The notes under the pieces are model-generated. The model was not told the DNA's origin. It did no database searches and saw nothing but the letters and a program-made list of their open reading frames with translations. A DNA stretch of 50,860 nucleotides from Mesorhizobium sp. ORS 3324 (GTDB lineage: Bacteria > Pseudomonadota > Alphaproteobacteria > Rhizobiales > Rhizobiaceae), in contig LM655196.1 in NCBI GenBank assembly GCA_000824825.2, positions 1 to 50,860 on the forward strand. The letters are read 5' to 3'. The position numbers and the translations under genes are program-made. This document shows positions 26,555 to 35,204 of the stretch, one piece after another; position 1 is the first letter of the stretch, and every line of letters starts with the position of its first letter.

Positions 26555-29500
26555 ATGTCTAAACCACCTCGGATTCCAGACAGCGCCAATATCCTGGGAC
26601 CGATCCCGGCGGAGTTCGACTCCGTGCCCGTTCTCAAGAGCCTTCACGCGATCGATGACAAGTCGCCGCCCGAAAGCGGCGATCCTAACCTCGCGGAGCA
26701 CAGCGAGGCCGGCCTGCCGAGTGCTCCCCCGACAGCAGAAGCAAGCAGCGACGGCAGCGCAGAGCAGGCTGCTGTCAAGATCGGAGATCTCATCTCCACG
26801 CACGGGATTACCCCGACCTGGGCCGGCGATGGCGGACTGAAACTCACCGGTCTGGCGGAGGCGGCCGCCAGAATTGGCACCCATCTCGACGGCGCCGTTA
26901 TCGACACCCAGACAGCAAATGGATTCAGTTCCTGGCACGATGTGAGCCTCGCAGACGGCATTCACGCCACCAGCGCCGATACAGCCGCCGGCACCGGCAC
27001 GACCGCGACGGCGACCACGCTCGCCGTCAACAGTGCGCTTGGCGCCGACCCGATCTTCGAGACGCGGATAGCGACCGCTGGCGACGATGTCGAAGAAAAG
27101 GGCTCCGGCACGATCGGAACCAACATCAACGATCTGGAACTGGGCTATGACGGCACCACGCGCCAGACGGTCGGCTTGCGCTTCACCGGCATCAACATTC
27201 CCCAGGGCGCCATCATCACAAGCGCCTACATCCAGTTCCAGGCCAACGAGGTGAAGACCGGCGCCACGTCGCTGCTGATCCAGGGCGACAACACCGATGA
27301 CGCCAGTCCGTTCACCAACACCGCCTTCAACGTCTCGTCGCTTCCCCGGACGGCGGCGTCCACCGCCTGGACGCCGGACCCATGGACAGTAGTGGGCGAG
27401 CATGGTCTTGCGGAGCGCACGCCGGACATCTCGGCGATCGTCCAGGAAATTGTAAACCGCTCCGGATGGGCGGCGCTCAACGACATGGCCTTCCTTGTCA
27501 CCGGCACCGGCACACGCACGGCTGATTCCTACGAATACAATCCGGCCAGCGCGGCGCTGCTGCACGTTGAGTACCTCCTGCCCGGTCCGGCCGGCAGCCC
27601 GGTGGCCTTCAACACCCCGCCCGACGCCGACCCTGCCGCGAACCAGATCGCCGAGCTCGCCGCGGCTGGTACAGCCGTCGGTATCACGGCGTCAGCCACG
27701 GATCCCGACGCCGGCTCGACCGTTGCCTACAGCATCAATGACGCACGCTTCGCCATCAATTCCAGCACCGGCGTCATCACCCGCTCCGGCACGGGCACGC
27801 TCGACTTCGAGACCCAGTCGTCGATCAACCTGACAGTGACGGCAACCTCATCCGACGGCAGCACCGCCAACCAGACCTACACCGTCGCTGTCCTCGACAG
27901 CCCGGAACCAGTGGCCTTCAATATCCCGCCGGACGCCGACAGTGCCGCCAACCAGATTAGCCAGAATGCCGCCGCCGGCACGGCGGTCGGGATCACAGCG
28001 TCGGCGAAGGATCCCGACGCCGGGTCGACGGTCATCTATAGTATCAGTGACACGCGCTTCGCCATCAATTCCAGCACCGGCGTCATTACGCGCTCGGGCA
28101 CCGGAACGCTCGATGCGACGACCGAACCGACAATCAACCTCCATGTCACCGCAACCTCGTCCGATGGGAGCACCGCCGGCCAAGACTATGCGCTCAGTGT
28201 GACCACAGGGCCAACCTTCGAGAGAAGGATCGCGACCAGCGCCGACGACGTCGAGCAAGGTCCGACGGGCGGGATGGACCTAACCAGCACCAATCTCGAC
28301 ATGGTGGTTGAGGGCACCAAGGTCCAGACGGTCGGAATGCGCTTCACCAGCGTCGACATTCCCTACGACGCCGTCATCACCAGCGCCTACATCCAGTTCC
28401 AGGCGCAAAATACCAGCACCGGCGCCGTGTCGCTCCTGATCCGGGGGGAAAGCGACGAAGCCACCCCCTTCGAGGTTGAGACAAACGATGTCACCGCGCG
28501 GTTGATGACGAATGCCTCGGTGACGTGGACGCCACCCGACTGGACCGTGAACAATGAAGCCGGCCTTGCCGAGCGCACGCCGGACCTTTCGGCGATCGTA
28601 CAGGAGATCATCAAGCAGCCGGGCTATCTGCAACTCAACGACATGGCATTCGTCGTCAGCGGCACAAGTGGCATCCGCAGGGCCAATTCCTTCGACGGCA
28701 GCCCGACTGGCGCCCCGCTCCTGCACGTCGAGTACTATGTGCCGACGACCGGTCCGGTCAGCTTCAAGCATCCGCAGGATGCCGACCCCGCTGCCAATGA
28801 GATCACCCAAAATGCAGCCGCGGGCACCCTGGTTCACATCACAGCCTCGGCCAAGGATCCCGATGTGACCGATAAGGTCACCTACAGCATCAACGATTCG
28901 CGTTTCGCCATCGACGCCCATACGGGCGTCATCACGCGCTCAGGCACGGGAACGCTCAATGCGGCAACCGAGCCGTCAATCAACCTCCACGTCACCGCGA
29001 CCTCGTCCGACGGGAGTACCGCAACGCAAGACTATGCCCTCAGCGTCGTTCCGACCACGGCGCCGCAGGTGCTATACCGCTACGCGGTCTTTGGTGACTA
29101 CGGCGACACCGATCTCTCCGGCGAGAAGGCGGTGTCAGCGATGGTGCATGCCTGGAACGTCGATTTCATTCTGACCATAGGCGACAACGTCTACGCACCG
29201 CAGGTCCTGGACGCTGCGGTCGGCCAGCAATATCACGACTACATCGGCAACTATCAGGGCGCCTATGGAAGCGGCAGCACCATCAATCGCTTCTTTCCGA
29301 CGTTAGGCAACCACGAATACAACGAAGGCAATGTCACCAACTACCTGAACTATTTCACGCTGCCCGACAACGAGCGCTATTACGACTTCCAGGTAGGGCC
29401 AGTTCACTTCTTCGCCCTCAACAGCAACAAACAGGAGCCGGATGGCCGCAGCTACACGTCAGTGCAAGGCCATTGGATGCAAAACCTTCTCGCGAGTTCC

Positions 29501-30235
29501 GACGCGACCTTCAATGTCGCCTACTTCCACCACACGCCATACAATCCAGCTGGCTACACCGCCATCATGCGATGGCCCTTCGAGCAATGGGGCGTCAACG
29601 CCGTCTTTGCCGGCCACGAGCACAATTACTACCGCGAGAACCGGGACGACAACGGCGACGGCGTCTATCTTCCCTACACCACCACTGGTCTCGGCGGCTC
29701 CGGCAAGACCGTTCCCAATGTCGGCGCCAACCTGGTGACGGTCACGGACCAGGGCATGCTGATCGAGTTCTACAAGGTGAGCAGCTTCGACGGGACAACC
29801 GCAACCCCCATGTTGGTGGATTCCTACTTTGTCCCGACGCCCGCCGGGCGCACGCCGACGATCGTCAACGGCGGCTATGTCCTCAACGGCACGACGGGCG
29901 CGGACTATCTATGGGGCCTTGGCGGCAACGACACGCTCATCGGCGGCAAAGGCAACGATCTTCTGGTCGCCGGCAACCAGCAGAATCTGTTCGTATTCCA
30001 CAAGGGAGACGGGCAGGACACTGTCATGAATTTCGTGGCCGGCACCGGCACCGGCGATGTCCTCGACCTCAGGGACTTCGGCATCAACAACGCCAGTCAG
30101 TTCCAGCAGGTGGCCACGAATCAGGGCTCGAACGTCGTGGCTACGCTGGGCGGCGGCGATCAGATCACGATTACCGGCGTCCATGTCGAGCAGTTCCAGG
30201 ACGACAATTTCGTGAGCAGCCTGCTGCTCGCTTAG
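26555..30235 (+). CDS. Secreted RTX phosphoesterase with DNRLRE- and cadherin-like repeats
   Basis: A 1226-residue protein with an N terminus homologous to the previous gene. Order: DNRLRE-like 1 (about 167-343), cadherin-like 1 and 2 (about 349-447, 452-550), DNRLRE-like 2 (about 555-729), cadherin-like 3 (about 734-832), calcineurin-like metallophosphoesterase (about 839-1089) and an RTX/type I secretion end (about 1104-1226). Metal-binding motifs are intact: GDYGDTD, GDNVY (about 876), GNHEYNE (about 918), FHHTPYN (about 990) and GHEHNYYR (about 1020). RTX nonapeptides read GADYLWGLGGNDTLIGGKGN. It should leave through the upstream PrtD/PrtE-like system and fold with calcium outside the cell. 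The substrate of the phosphatase is unknown. AAAGGAG precedes the ATG. Confidence 0.92.
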   Translation: MSKPPRIPDSANILGPIPAEFDSVPVLKSLHAIDDKSPPESGDPNLAEHSEAGLPSAPPTAEASSDGSAEQAAVKIGDLISTHGITPTWAGDGGLKLTGLAEAAARIGTHLDGAVIDTQTANGFSSWHDVSLADGIHATSADTAAGTGTTATATTLAVNSALGADPIFETRIATAGDDVEEKGSGTIGTNINDLELGYDGTTRQTVGLRFTGINIPQGAIITSAYIQFQANEVKTGATSLLIQGDNTDDASPFTNTAFNVSSLPRTAASTAWTPDPWTVVGEHGLAERTPDISAIVQEIVNRSGWAALNDMAFLVTGTGTRTADSYEYNPASAALLHVEYLLPGPAGSPVAFNTPPDADPAANQIAELAAAGTAVGITASATDPDAGSTVAYSINDARFAINSSTGVITRSGTGTLDFETQSSINLTVTATSSDGSTANQTYTVAVLDSPEPVAFNIPPDADSAANQISQNAAAGTAVGITASAKDPDAGSTVIYSISDTRFAINSSTGVITRSGTGTLDATTEPTINLHVTATSSDGSTAGQDYALSVTTGPTFERRIATSADDVEQGPTGGMDLTSTNLDMVVEGTKVQTVGMRFTSVDIPYDAVITSAYIQFQAQNTSTGAVSLLIRGESDEATPFEVETNDVTARLMTNASVTWTPPDWTVNNEAGLAERTPDLSAIVQEIIKQPGYLQLNDMAFVVSGTSGIRRANSFDGSPTGAPLLHVEYYVPTTGPVSFKHPQDADPAANEITQNAAAGTLVHITASAKDPDVTDKVTYSINDSRFAIDAHTGVITRSGTGTLNAATEPSINLHVTATSSDGSTATQDYALSVVPTTAPQVLYRYAVFGDYGDTDLSGEKAVSAMVHAWNVDFILTIGDNVYAPQVLDAAVGQQYHDYIGNYQGAYGSGSTINRFFPTLGNHEYNEGNVTNYLNYFTLPDNERYYDFQVGPVHFFALNSNKQEPDGRSYTSVQGHWMQNLLASSDATFNVAYFHHTPYNPAGYTAIMRWPFEQWGVNAVFAGHEHNYYRENRDDNGDGVYLPYTTTGLGGSGKTVPNVGANLVTVTDQGMLIEFYKVSSFDGTTATPMLVDSYFVPTPAGRTPTIVNGGYVLNGTTGADYLWGLGGNDTLIGGKGNDLLVAGNQQNLFVFHKGDGQDTVMNFVAGTGTGDVLDLRDFGINNASQFQQVATNQGSNVVATLGGGDQITITGVHVEQFQDDNFVSSLLLA

Positions 30236-30350
30236 GGGGACTTCCAAGCGCGACATGGCGACATGTCGTAACGGCCGTCAGACATCTTCCAGAAATGCTC
30301 GTTCCTGAGGATGCTCGAAGGCATGCGGATCAGCCAGATAACCGCCCAGC

Positions 30351-30388
30351 AAAAAGCCCGGGCTGCTCAATGGAGCGGTCCGGGCTTT
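30351..30388. terminator. Bidirectional Rho-independent terminator
   Basis: AAAGCCCGG (30353-30361) is a perfect complement of CCGGGCTTT (30380-30388), with A- and T-rich flanks so that it can act in both directions. It lies between the convergent RTX protein gene and the small peptide gene and would end both transcripts. Confidence 0.8.
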
Positions 30389-30430
30389 CAAATGACATCA
30401 AATAGAGGTTAGCCTAAATTCTCGAAACCA

Positions 30431-30673
30431 CTATTTTCCAGTTTGGCCAGGAGGGCCAAGATGAATGTGGTTCTTGTCTCCAAAGCCATTACCCGGCCAA
30501 CCACCGGATTTGGCGATCGCCCGAGAGTTCAAGCTAGTGCCGAGCAGGAGGGTTATCGCTGGCGGCGTCACGGCCGCGAAACGCCCTGCCTTCTTGAGAA
30601 AGTCGCGACGCGCCTGAGCTTCCGAGACGAGAACCTCCGGCCTCCGCTCCAATTCGTTGCTTTGCAATGCCAT
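30431..30673 (-). CDS. Small Tat-signal-like peptide, possible substrate of the adjacent cassette
   Basis: An 80-residue protein. Residues 22-50 look like a twin-arginine signal or membrane anchor (ARRDFLKKAGRFAAVTPPAI, then TLLLGTSL). The last 25 residues are Gly/Pro/His-rich and read GNGFGDKNHIHLGPPGQTGK at the end. AGGGGG eight bases before the ATG is a strong ribosome site. It lies 91 bases behind the nucleotidyltransferase gene on the same strand, next to a PqqD-HprK fusion. The layout suits a leader-plus-core peptide that is modified, but it could equally be a small exported structural protein. I recall similar small alphaproteobacterial proteins but know no function. Confidence 0.7.
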   Translation of the reverse strand: MALQSNELERRPEVLVSEAQARRDFLKKAGRFAAVTPPAITLLLGTSLNSRAIAKSGGWPGNGFGDKNHIHLGPPGQTGK

Positions 30674-30764
30674 GTCAAAACCCCCTTTCTGGCAAATCTA
30701 CTTTAGAGATCGCAGGCAAAATAAACCAGTACGTCAAAAGGCTTACACCTCGCGCGGGTGTTAA

Positions 30765-31757
30765 CTAGATTTTCGCGCGCGAGTAAAAAAGGATGCGGAC
30801 GACGCGACGCCCAAGATCGAGCGGACCGCGTCGCGCGAGACCACCGGCATGCAAGAACCGCCTGGTGCCCCACGCCAGATTGCCGGCCAGTCGCAAGGGG
30901 GCGCCAAGGACAGGATGCTTGGCAGTAAAGACCCGTCTCCAGTGCTGGAGGCGGGCCATCGGGCGCATGCAGCTTGCCGGAATCCTGATCCCGAAGAAAT
31001 GGTGCAAAGCCAGGAGCTGGGTGTCGAGCGCATTGCGGGCGCCCCGGTCGGCCATGGCTACCTGCAGAGCAGTCCAGTCCATGTCATCGCTTTTCGCCAA
31101 CCGCGCCAGATCATGAAGGTGCCTCAGATCGATCCGCCCGCGCCAGTAGTCCCCCTCCTTGAGCAGGTCGTGCACCATCCAGTGCAGGGCTTGAGAATGC
31201 GGGGGAGGGATTTTCACGCGCAGGCCATCCCTCTCGACGAGCCGCGGGGGAGCGAACCCTTTTACCTGAACGGGCCGCAACTCCAGCATTCCGGCGTCCT
31301 GCTGGCGGGCCGCGCCACGACCACCTTGCACCTGGGTGTAGCCAAGCCCTTCCAGGCACATTCGGGCGATCGCCTCTTCGGCCGGCTCCACACCCAGATC
31401 AAGATCGCTGGTCATCCTGCTGGGAACCCGATCGGCCACGGAAAAAAACAGGGGGATGGCCCCCTTTAACAGCAGCGGAACGATGCCGCGCCGGTTCAAC
31501 GCCGCGACGGCTTCAGCCAGTTGCGCGCGCAGACGCAGGTTCCGCTCGCGATTGCAGTCGTGGACGAACCGAAGGTACGCGTGCACATCCTGCGGCAGGC
31601 CCTGGATCTGGCCGGCATGCGCGAGGGACGAGAACAAGTCGGGCGTGAGCAGAGTGCGGTTGGCGAGGGCAATCACGTCCTGCCAATCGGCCCCGACGGG
31701 TGGCCGGCCGCGAAGTCCGGCGATCAAAGCATCGAGCGTGTCGCCGGCGCGCGTCAT
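30765..31757 (-). CDS. NTP_transf_5-family nucleotidyltransferase
   Basis: A 330-residue protein matching the uncharacterised nucleotidyltransferase family PF14907. The fold signature is VPLLLKGAIPLFF (about residues 93-105) followed by SDLDLGV (117-123), whose two Asp residues are the likely metal ligands. The ATG at 31757 overlaps the stop of the PqqD-HprK gene as ATGA, with GAAGG seven bases upstream; an ATG two codons earlier is possible. Members of this family accompany HprK-like kinases in some lasso-peptide clusters. Here no lasso cyclase (asparagine-synthetase-like) or transglutaminase-like protease is nearby, so the substrate is open: the peptide at 30431, a glycan or a lipid. Confidence 0.85.
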   Translation of the reverse strand: MTRAGDTLDALIAGLRGRPPVGADWQDVIALANRTLLTPDLFSSLAHAGQIQGLPQDVHAYLRFVHDCNRERNLRLRAQLAEAVAALNRRGIVPLLLKGAIPLFFSVADRVPSRMTSDLDLGVEPAEEAIARMCLEGLGYTQVQGGRGAARQQDAGMLELRPVQVKGFAPPRLVERDGLRVKIPPPHSQALHWMVHDLLKEGDYWRGRIDLRHLHDLARLAKSDDMDWTALQVAMADRGARNALDTQLLALHHFFGIRIPASCMRPMARLQHWRRVFTAKHPVLGAPLRLAGNLAWGTRRFLHAGGLARRGPLDLGRRVVRILFYSRAKI

Positions 31758-33007
31758 CGGCATGCCTTCGCGATCAGCTCTACCGCATCGTCGAGGCTGG
31801 AATAGTTCAGGCAATAGGCCTGCGCCGACCCGATGACTTTGGCCAGCGTATTGAACGCCGTGCCCGTCAGTTCTCTGCCGGGGGCAAATGCGCCGTTGAG
31901 CAGGCCGCGCAAAGCGCTCGCCGGATCGACGGGCTCCAGGCAGGCTTTCGCGTCGTGACCTCGACGGAGCAGGATCACACTGCCGACGGACTGCGGAGAA
32001 TGCGGCGCGAACGCCCTGGGCACAGCAAACCGCACGCGCCTGCGATCCGGGCGGCGAAAGATCGGAACGGCATGGAGATCGGGGCAGTATTCGGCCAGAA
32101 GCGGCCATGCTCCCGCCTTGACAGCGGGAGCAAACGGAAGACCCACGCACCGCCCGTTCGAGTCCAGAAGCGTCACGTCGTCCGCAGCAAAGCCGAAGCC
32201 TGCATGGACCAATGCCATGGTCAATGTCGTCTTGCCCGCGCCCGGGTTTCCGCAAACGAGCGCAACGCGCGCGCCTGCGAGAAGCGCAGCCGCATGGACG
32301 GCAAGTTCATAGGCGCCATGCTCGAGAACCTCGGTGAGCAAATGCCCTTTCAGCATGACGGGAAGTTCGTCGGGCGAGCAGGACTGGACCCAGTCGCCTG
32401 CCCTGAACAGATGAATTCGTCCGCGGTGCTCGGCCAGATGGAACACAACGTCGGCCGCCTCTCTCTGAACTTCGAGATGTCGAAAAACAGTGGCCGCCGG
32501 AAAGGCGCAGGCTGCAGGATAGACAATGCGTATATGGAGGCCCGCGATAGCGACCATCTGGCTCACATGCGCCCATGGCGCAGACAATGGCCCACGGGGT
32601 CGTATCAGGCCGAGCCGCTCCCAATCATCGAGCGCTGCCTCGACATATCTGTCTGCCTCATGTCTATCGATGCCGCCACGCGCGATCTCGAACGAGATGG
32701 CCTCAGGCGGCATACCTTCTTCCAGAGACCGCCAGATGTCGGCGGCGGTATCGTTGATGGCGAAAATGGCCTGCCCGGACGAGCCGAACAGGATGTTCTG
32801 CCCCCCGACGCGCGCCAGCCGGCCCTGGATCACCAAACTGGTCGGGCTGCAGTCGGCACGACGTGCCGCAACGGTTCCATCAACTGCCTGATGCTGCTTC
32901 ATCACGTGGGTGTCCCCGCGTCCGCCAATACAGGCCATCGGATCCGACTCGACTTTCTTAGCTTTAATAGGCGTCCCACCTCTGTTTTCGCTTCCAATGC
33001 ATCCCAT
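31754..33007 (-). CDS. PqqD-like / HPr-kinase-like fusion protein
   Basis: A 417-residue fusion. Residues about 56-136 form a PqqD-like domain (ILFGSSGQAIFAINDTAADI, then WRSLEEG and a winged helix end DDWERLGLI), the fold used as a RiPP recognition element. Residues about 225-410 are HprK-like, with VHAAALLAG, Walker A GNPGAGKT (253-260) and DDVTLLD (276-282). HprK phosphorylates Ser in HPr; related kinases phosphorylate lasso-peptide C termini. The two domains are usually separate proteins. ATG codons at 33007, 32938 and 32902 are all possible because none has a strong ribosome site. It is coupled by a four-base overlap to the nucleotidyltransferase gene. Confidence 0.87.
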   Translation of the reverse strand: MGCIGSENRGGTPIKAKKVESDPMACIGGRGDTHVMKQHQAVDGTVAARRADCSPTSLVIQGRLARVGGQNILFGSSGQAIFAINDTAADIWRSLEEGMPPEAISFEIARGGIDRHEADRYVEAALDDWERLGLIRPRGPLSAPWAHVSQMVAIAGLHIRIVYPAACAFPAATVFRHLEVQREAADVVFHLAEHRGRIHLFRAGDWVQSCSPDELPVMLKGHLLTEVLEHGAYELAVHAAALLAGARVALVCGNPGAGKTTLTMALVHAGFGFAADDVTLLDSNGRCVGLPFAPAVKAGAWPLLAEYCPDLHAVPIFRRPDRRRVRFAVPRAFAPHSPQSVGSVILLRRGHDAKACLEPVDPASALRGLLNGAFAPGRELTGTAFNTLAKVIGSAQAYCLNYSSLDDAVELIAKACR

Positions 33008-33152
33008 GAAGGGATGAGCCGGTCGATCCGCCGCGCGATCCTGTCACAAGACGCAGACGCGAGCATGGACCCGTTGAGCGCCCACCGTTAGCGCTCAGAC
33101 CGAGCGATCGCGCAATGGAATGGGCCGCGGGTATTGCCCACCGTGCGATTTC

Positions 33153-34181
33153 TCACAGTGCTTCGTCGGAAAACCGGGCCACGTCACGATGCGCTTCAAT
33201 CCATTGGGAATGCACGTTGTCCCAGTACTGGCGGGCGTGAAGCCCCTTCAGCACTTTGAAGCCGGACGGGGGCATCGGAAACGCGTATGGGATCGGCTCG
33301 TCGGGCAGCCACAGCAGCATGTTGTCCCGACTTTCGATCGCCAGCCGCCACGTCCGCTCCAGTCGACGAAAGCCACGCATGTTTGGCGCGGCGAGCGCAA
33401 AAACCGATCCTGTGATCCGCAACCTGGGCGACCGGTCGGTAGCCTTGACCGGCGCCTGATGCGTGATTTCACCCTTGGACAGATAGGGGTGCATGTGGAT
33501 GAGCGTTCGGTCGATATGCACTAATTCCTTTGTTCCGTCCCGCTCCTTGTTTTTCGCGGGATCCACACTGACCCCCGAGAAGCAACCGTCGAACAGGCAA
33601 TCTTCGATGGTGCCGCTGAGCAGATAGTCGTTCTCCACCGCGTCATCCCTGATCTCGCTCAGCCAACAGCCTTTGAGGCGGAAGCCAGCGGCCTCCTCGG
33701 CGAAGCGAATGGCGTCCCAGCAGCGGCGTGCGCGGATACCTTCTATCGTCGCGTCGGTGGATCCGCCCCTGACGAGAAGAGCCGCGCTGTTGCAGTAGGT
33801 GTCTTCCCAAGCCGACGTCTGCGGCACCTCACCGTTGAAGCGCCCGCCGATAAAGCGAACGCCGGGGCAGTCGCGCAGGACGACCGGATAGCGATTGACC
33901 GGCAGCGTCCCCTCATCGCAGCCCATCGTCACACCCGGATCGCTGTTCCTGCTGTTGGCTACTTTGAATGAAGCATTTCGAGCATCGACTGTCGTTCCTG
34001 CCGGCAGGTCCCGCATCGATTGTTGCTGGTAGCCATACTCGCCGCTCAGCACAATCGGCTGGCCGCCCCCACCGGCGCCCCCCGTAAGAGGAGCCTGTCC
34101 GCTTTCCGCCTTGCAGGGACCGGACAACAGGGCGAATGCAGGATAGCTGGCGGCAAGTCCCATGAAGGATCGGCGATCCAT
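33153..34181 (-). CDS. Tat-exported protein, probable right-handed beta-helix
   Basis: A 342-residue protein with an N-terminal twin-arginine signal (MDRRSFMGLAASYPAFALL). The middle has the rhythm of parallel beta-helix repeats (RFIGGRFNGEVPQTS, ATIEGIRARRCWDAIRFA, FRLKGCWLSEIRDDAVENDY, TIEDCLFDGCFSGVSV), the fold of pectate lyases, polysaccharide lyases and epimerases. No catalytic motif could be assigned. ATG 34181 is preferred over an upstream TTG because it places the RR motif at the start. It begins 17 bases after the P-loop kinase gene stop and is likely co-transcribed. A periplasmic or surface role on the polysaccharide is inferred. Confidence 0.75.
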   Translation of the reverse strand: MDRRSFMGLAASYPAFALLSGPCKAESGQAPLTGGAGGGGQPIVLSGEYGYQQQSMRDLPAGTTVDARNASFKVANSRNSDPGVTMGCDEGTLPVNRYPVVLRDCPGVRFIGGRFNGEVPQTSAWEDTYCNSAALLVRGGSTDATIEGIRARRCWDAIRFAEEAAGFRLKGCWLSEIRDDAVENDYLLSGTIEDCLFDGCFSGVSVDPAKNKERDGTKELVHIDRTLIHMHPYLSKGEITHQAPVKATDRSPRLRITGSVFALAAPNMRGFRRLERTWRLAIESRDNMLLWLPDEPIPYAFPMPPSGFKVLKGLHARQYWDNVHSQWIEAHRDVARFSDEAL

Positions 34182-34197
34182 GTTCGCGCTCAACGTT

Positions 34198-35031
34198 TCA
34201 AACCCCTCGATCTACCAAGTCACTTTGCCCGTGGCTGTCGAGGCAGGCCAGCAGCACCGCCTCGAGGGCACGTTCCGCCACATCCTCAGGCGACGACAGC
34301 CTGTCCACTTCGACGCAAGCCAGGACACCGCCGTGATCCTGCCTCCGCATTTCCTTGCCGAGATCGGCCGCCATGTCGCGGCAGGCGCGATCCGCCGAGG
34401 ACCAGAGAGCGGGGTCGCTGTCAGCTATTGTCCTTTGCATCCGCGAGGAGCAGTCGCTCCTCGCCAGCAGTCGATCTCGCGCGACATCGATGCCGCCGCG
34501 CAGATGGACAAAGACCATGTCGTGCACGCCGATGGCGGACAAGATATCAAGCCATTCCTCGGATGTCTTTCGATGCTTGCTTTTCAGAAATATTGACCAG
34601 AACCCCTGCAATAATCCCTGATCCATTATGACGATCGAATTTGTTCTTATTCTCTCGTTCTCGACGTAGGCCACCAAAGCGGAAAGATTCCAGATAACTC
34701 TGATCATATCAGCGACAGAGGCCTGGCCGCTTTCGAAGACAAAGCGTGCAATCCGTCCGACCAATGAGCGGAACTCCGCATTCCGGAGCCTCGGGGCAAC
34801 GACGCCTATCCTGTGTGCCTGCCTTTCGATGAACGATCTTGATTCGCGGGCGATTCTCACGTCGCCCAGCAGCGGACCGCATCGGCGCAAGCTGTTCGCC
34901 AGCAGCCCGGAGGCGGTCGTTTTTCCAATGCCGGGGAGACCGAAGAATTCCACAAATCGAATATCTGACCGCAGCACGCCGGCATTTGGCGGCAGGCTTG
35001 CCGCGAGGTCACGAACTGCGTGCGAAGTCAT
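34198..35031 (-). CDS. P-loop kinase-like protein (dTMP-kinase-like)
   Basis: A 277-residue protein with a Walker A motif near residue 30 (FVEFFGLPGIGKTTASGLLA) and a Walker-B-like hydrophobic strand ending in Asp (NSIVIMDQG, about 135). FVHLRGGIDVARDRLLAR resembles the LID region of nucleoside or thymidylate kinases. I cannot assign a substrate. It is the second such kinase-like protein in the region; the first is the C-terminal half of the protein at 12786-14429. It sits between the O-antigen-ligase-like gene and the Tat-exported beta-helix gene in the - strand run. No strong ribosome site is seen. Confidence 0.72.
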   Translation of the reverse strand: MTSHAVRDLAASLPPNAGVLRSDIRFVEFFGLPGIGKTTASGLLANSLRRCGPLLGDVRIARESRSFIERQAHRIGVVAPRLRNAEFRSLVGRIARFVFESGQASVADMIRVIWNLSALVAYVENERIRTNSIVIMDQGLLQGFWSIFLKSKHRKTSEEWLDILSAIGVHDMVFVHLRGGIDVARDRLLARSDCSSRMQRTIADSDPALWSSADRACRDMAADLGKEMRRQDHGGVLACVEVDRLSSPEDVAERALEAVLLACLDSHGQSDLVDRGV

Positions 35032-35204
35032 TGGATTGAGCTCGCGGAGTTAGTCCGGAGGATCGAAAAGAGCGGCTCTCGCCCTTCTTCAGTTCCTCAC
35101 AGGGCCGCACGTGCGAACGGATGCGTAAGGACTGTGCAGAAACTTTGGTTTCCTTCGCGAACTGAGGGTCAGCGAAGCAAAAAACGATGGGTATGGGTCA
35201 TGCG

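Noticed and set aside
23716..30235. DNA-level repeats as a CRISPR or satellite array
   Set aside because: The repeats are protein-domain duplications in frame (DNRLRE-like and cadherin-like), with lengths near 300 and 525 bases.
30431..33007. Complete lasso-peptide cluster
   Set aside because: No asparagine-synthetase-like cyclase or transglutaminase-like protease in the window; only tailoring-type genes are present.
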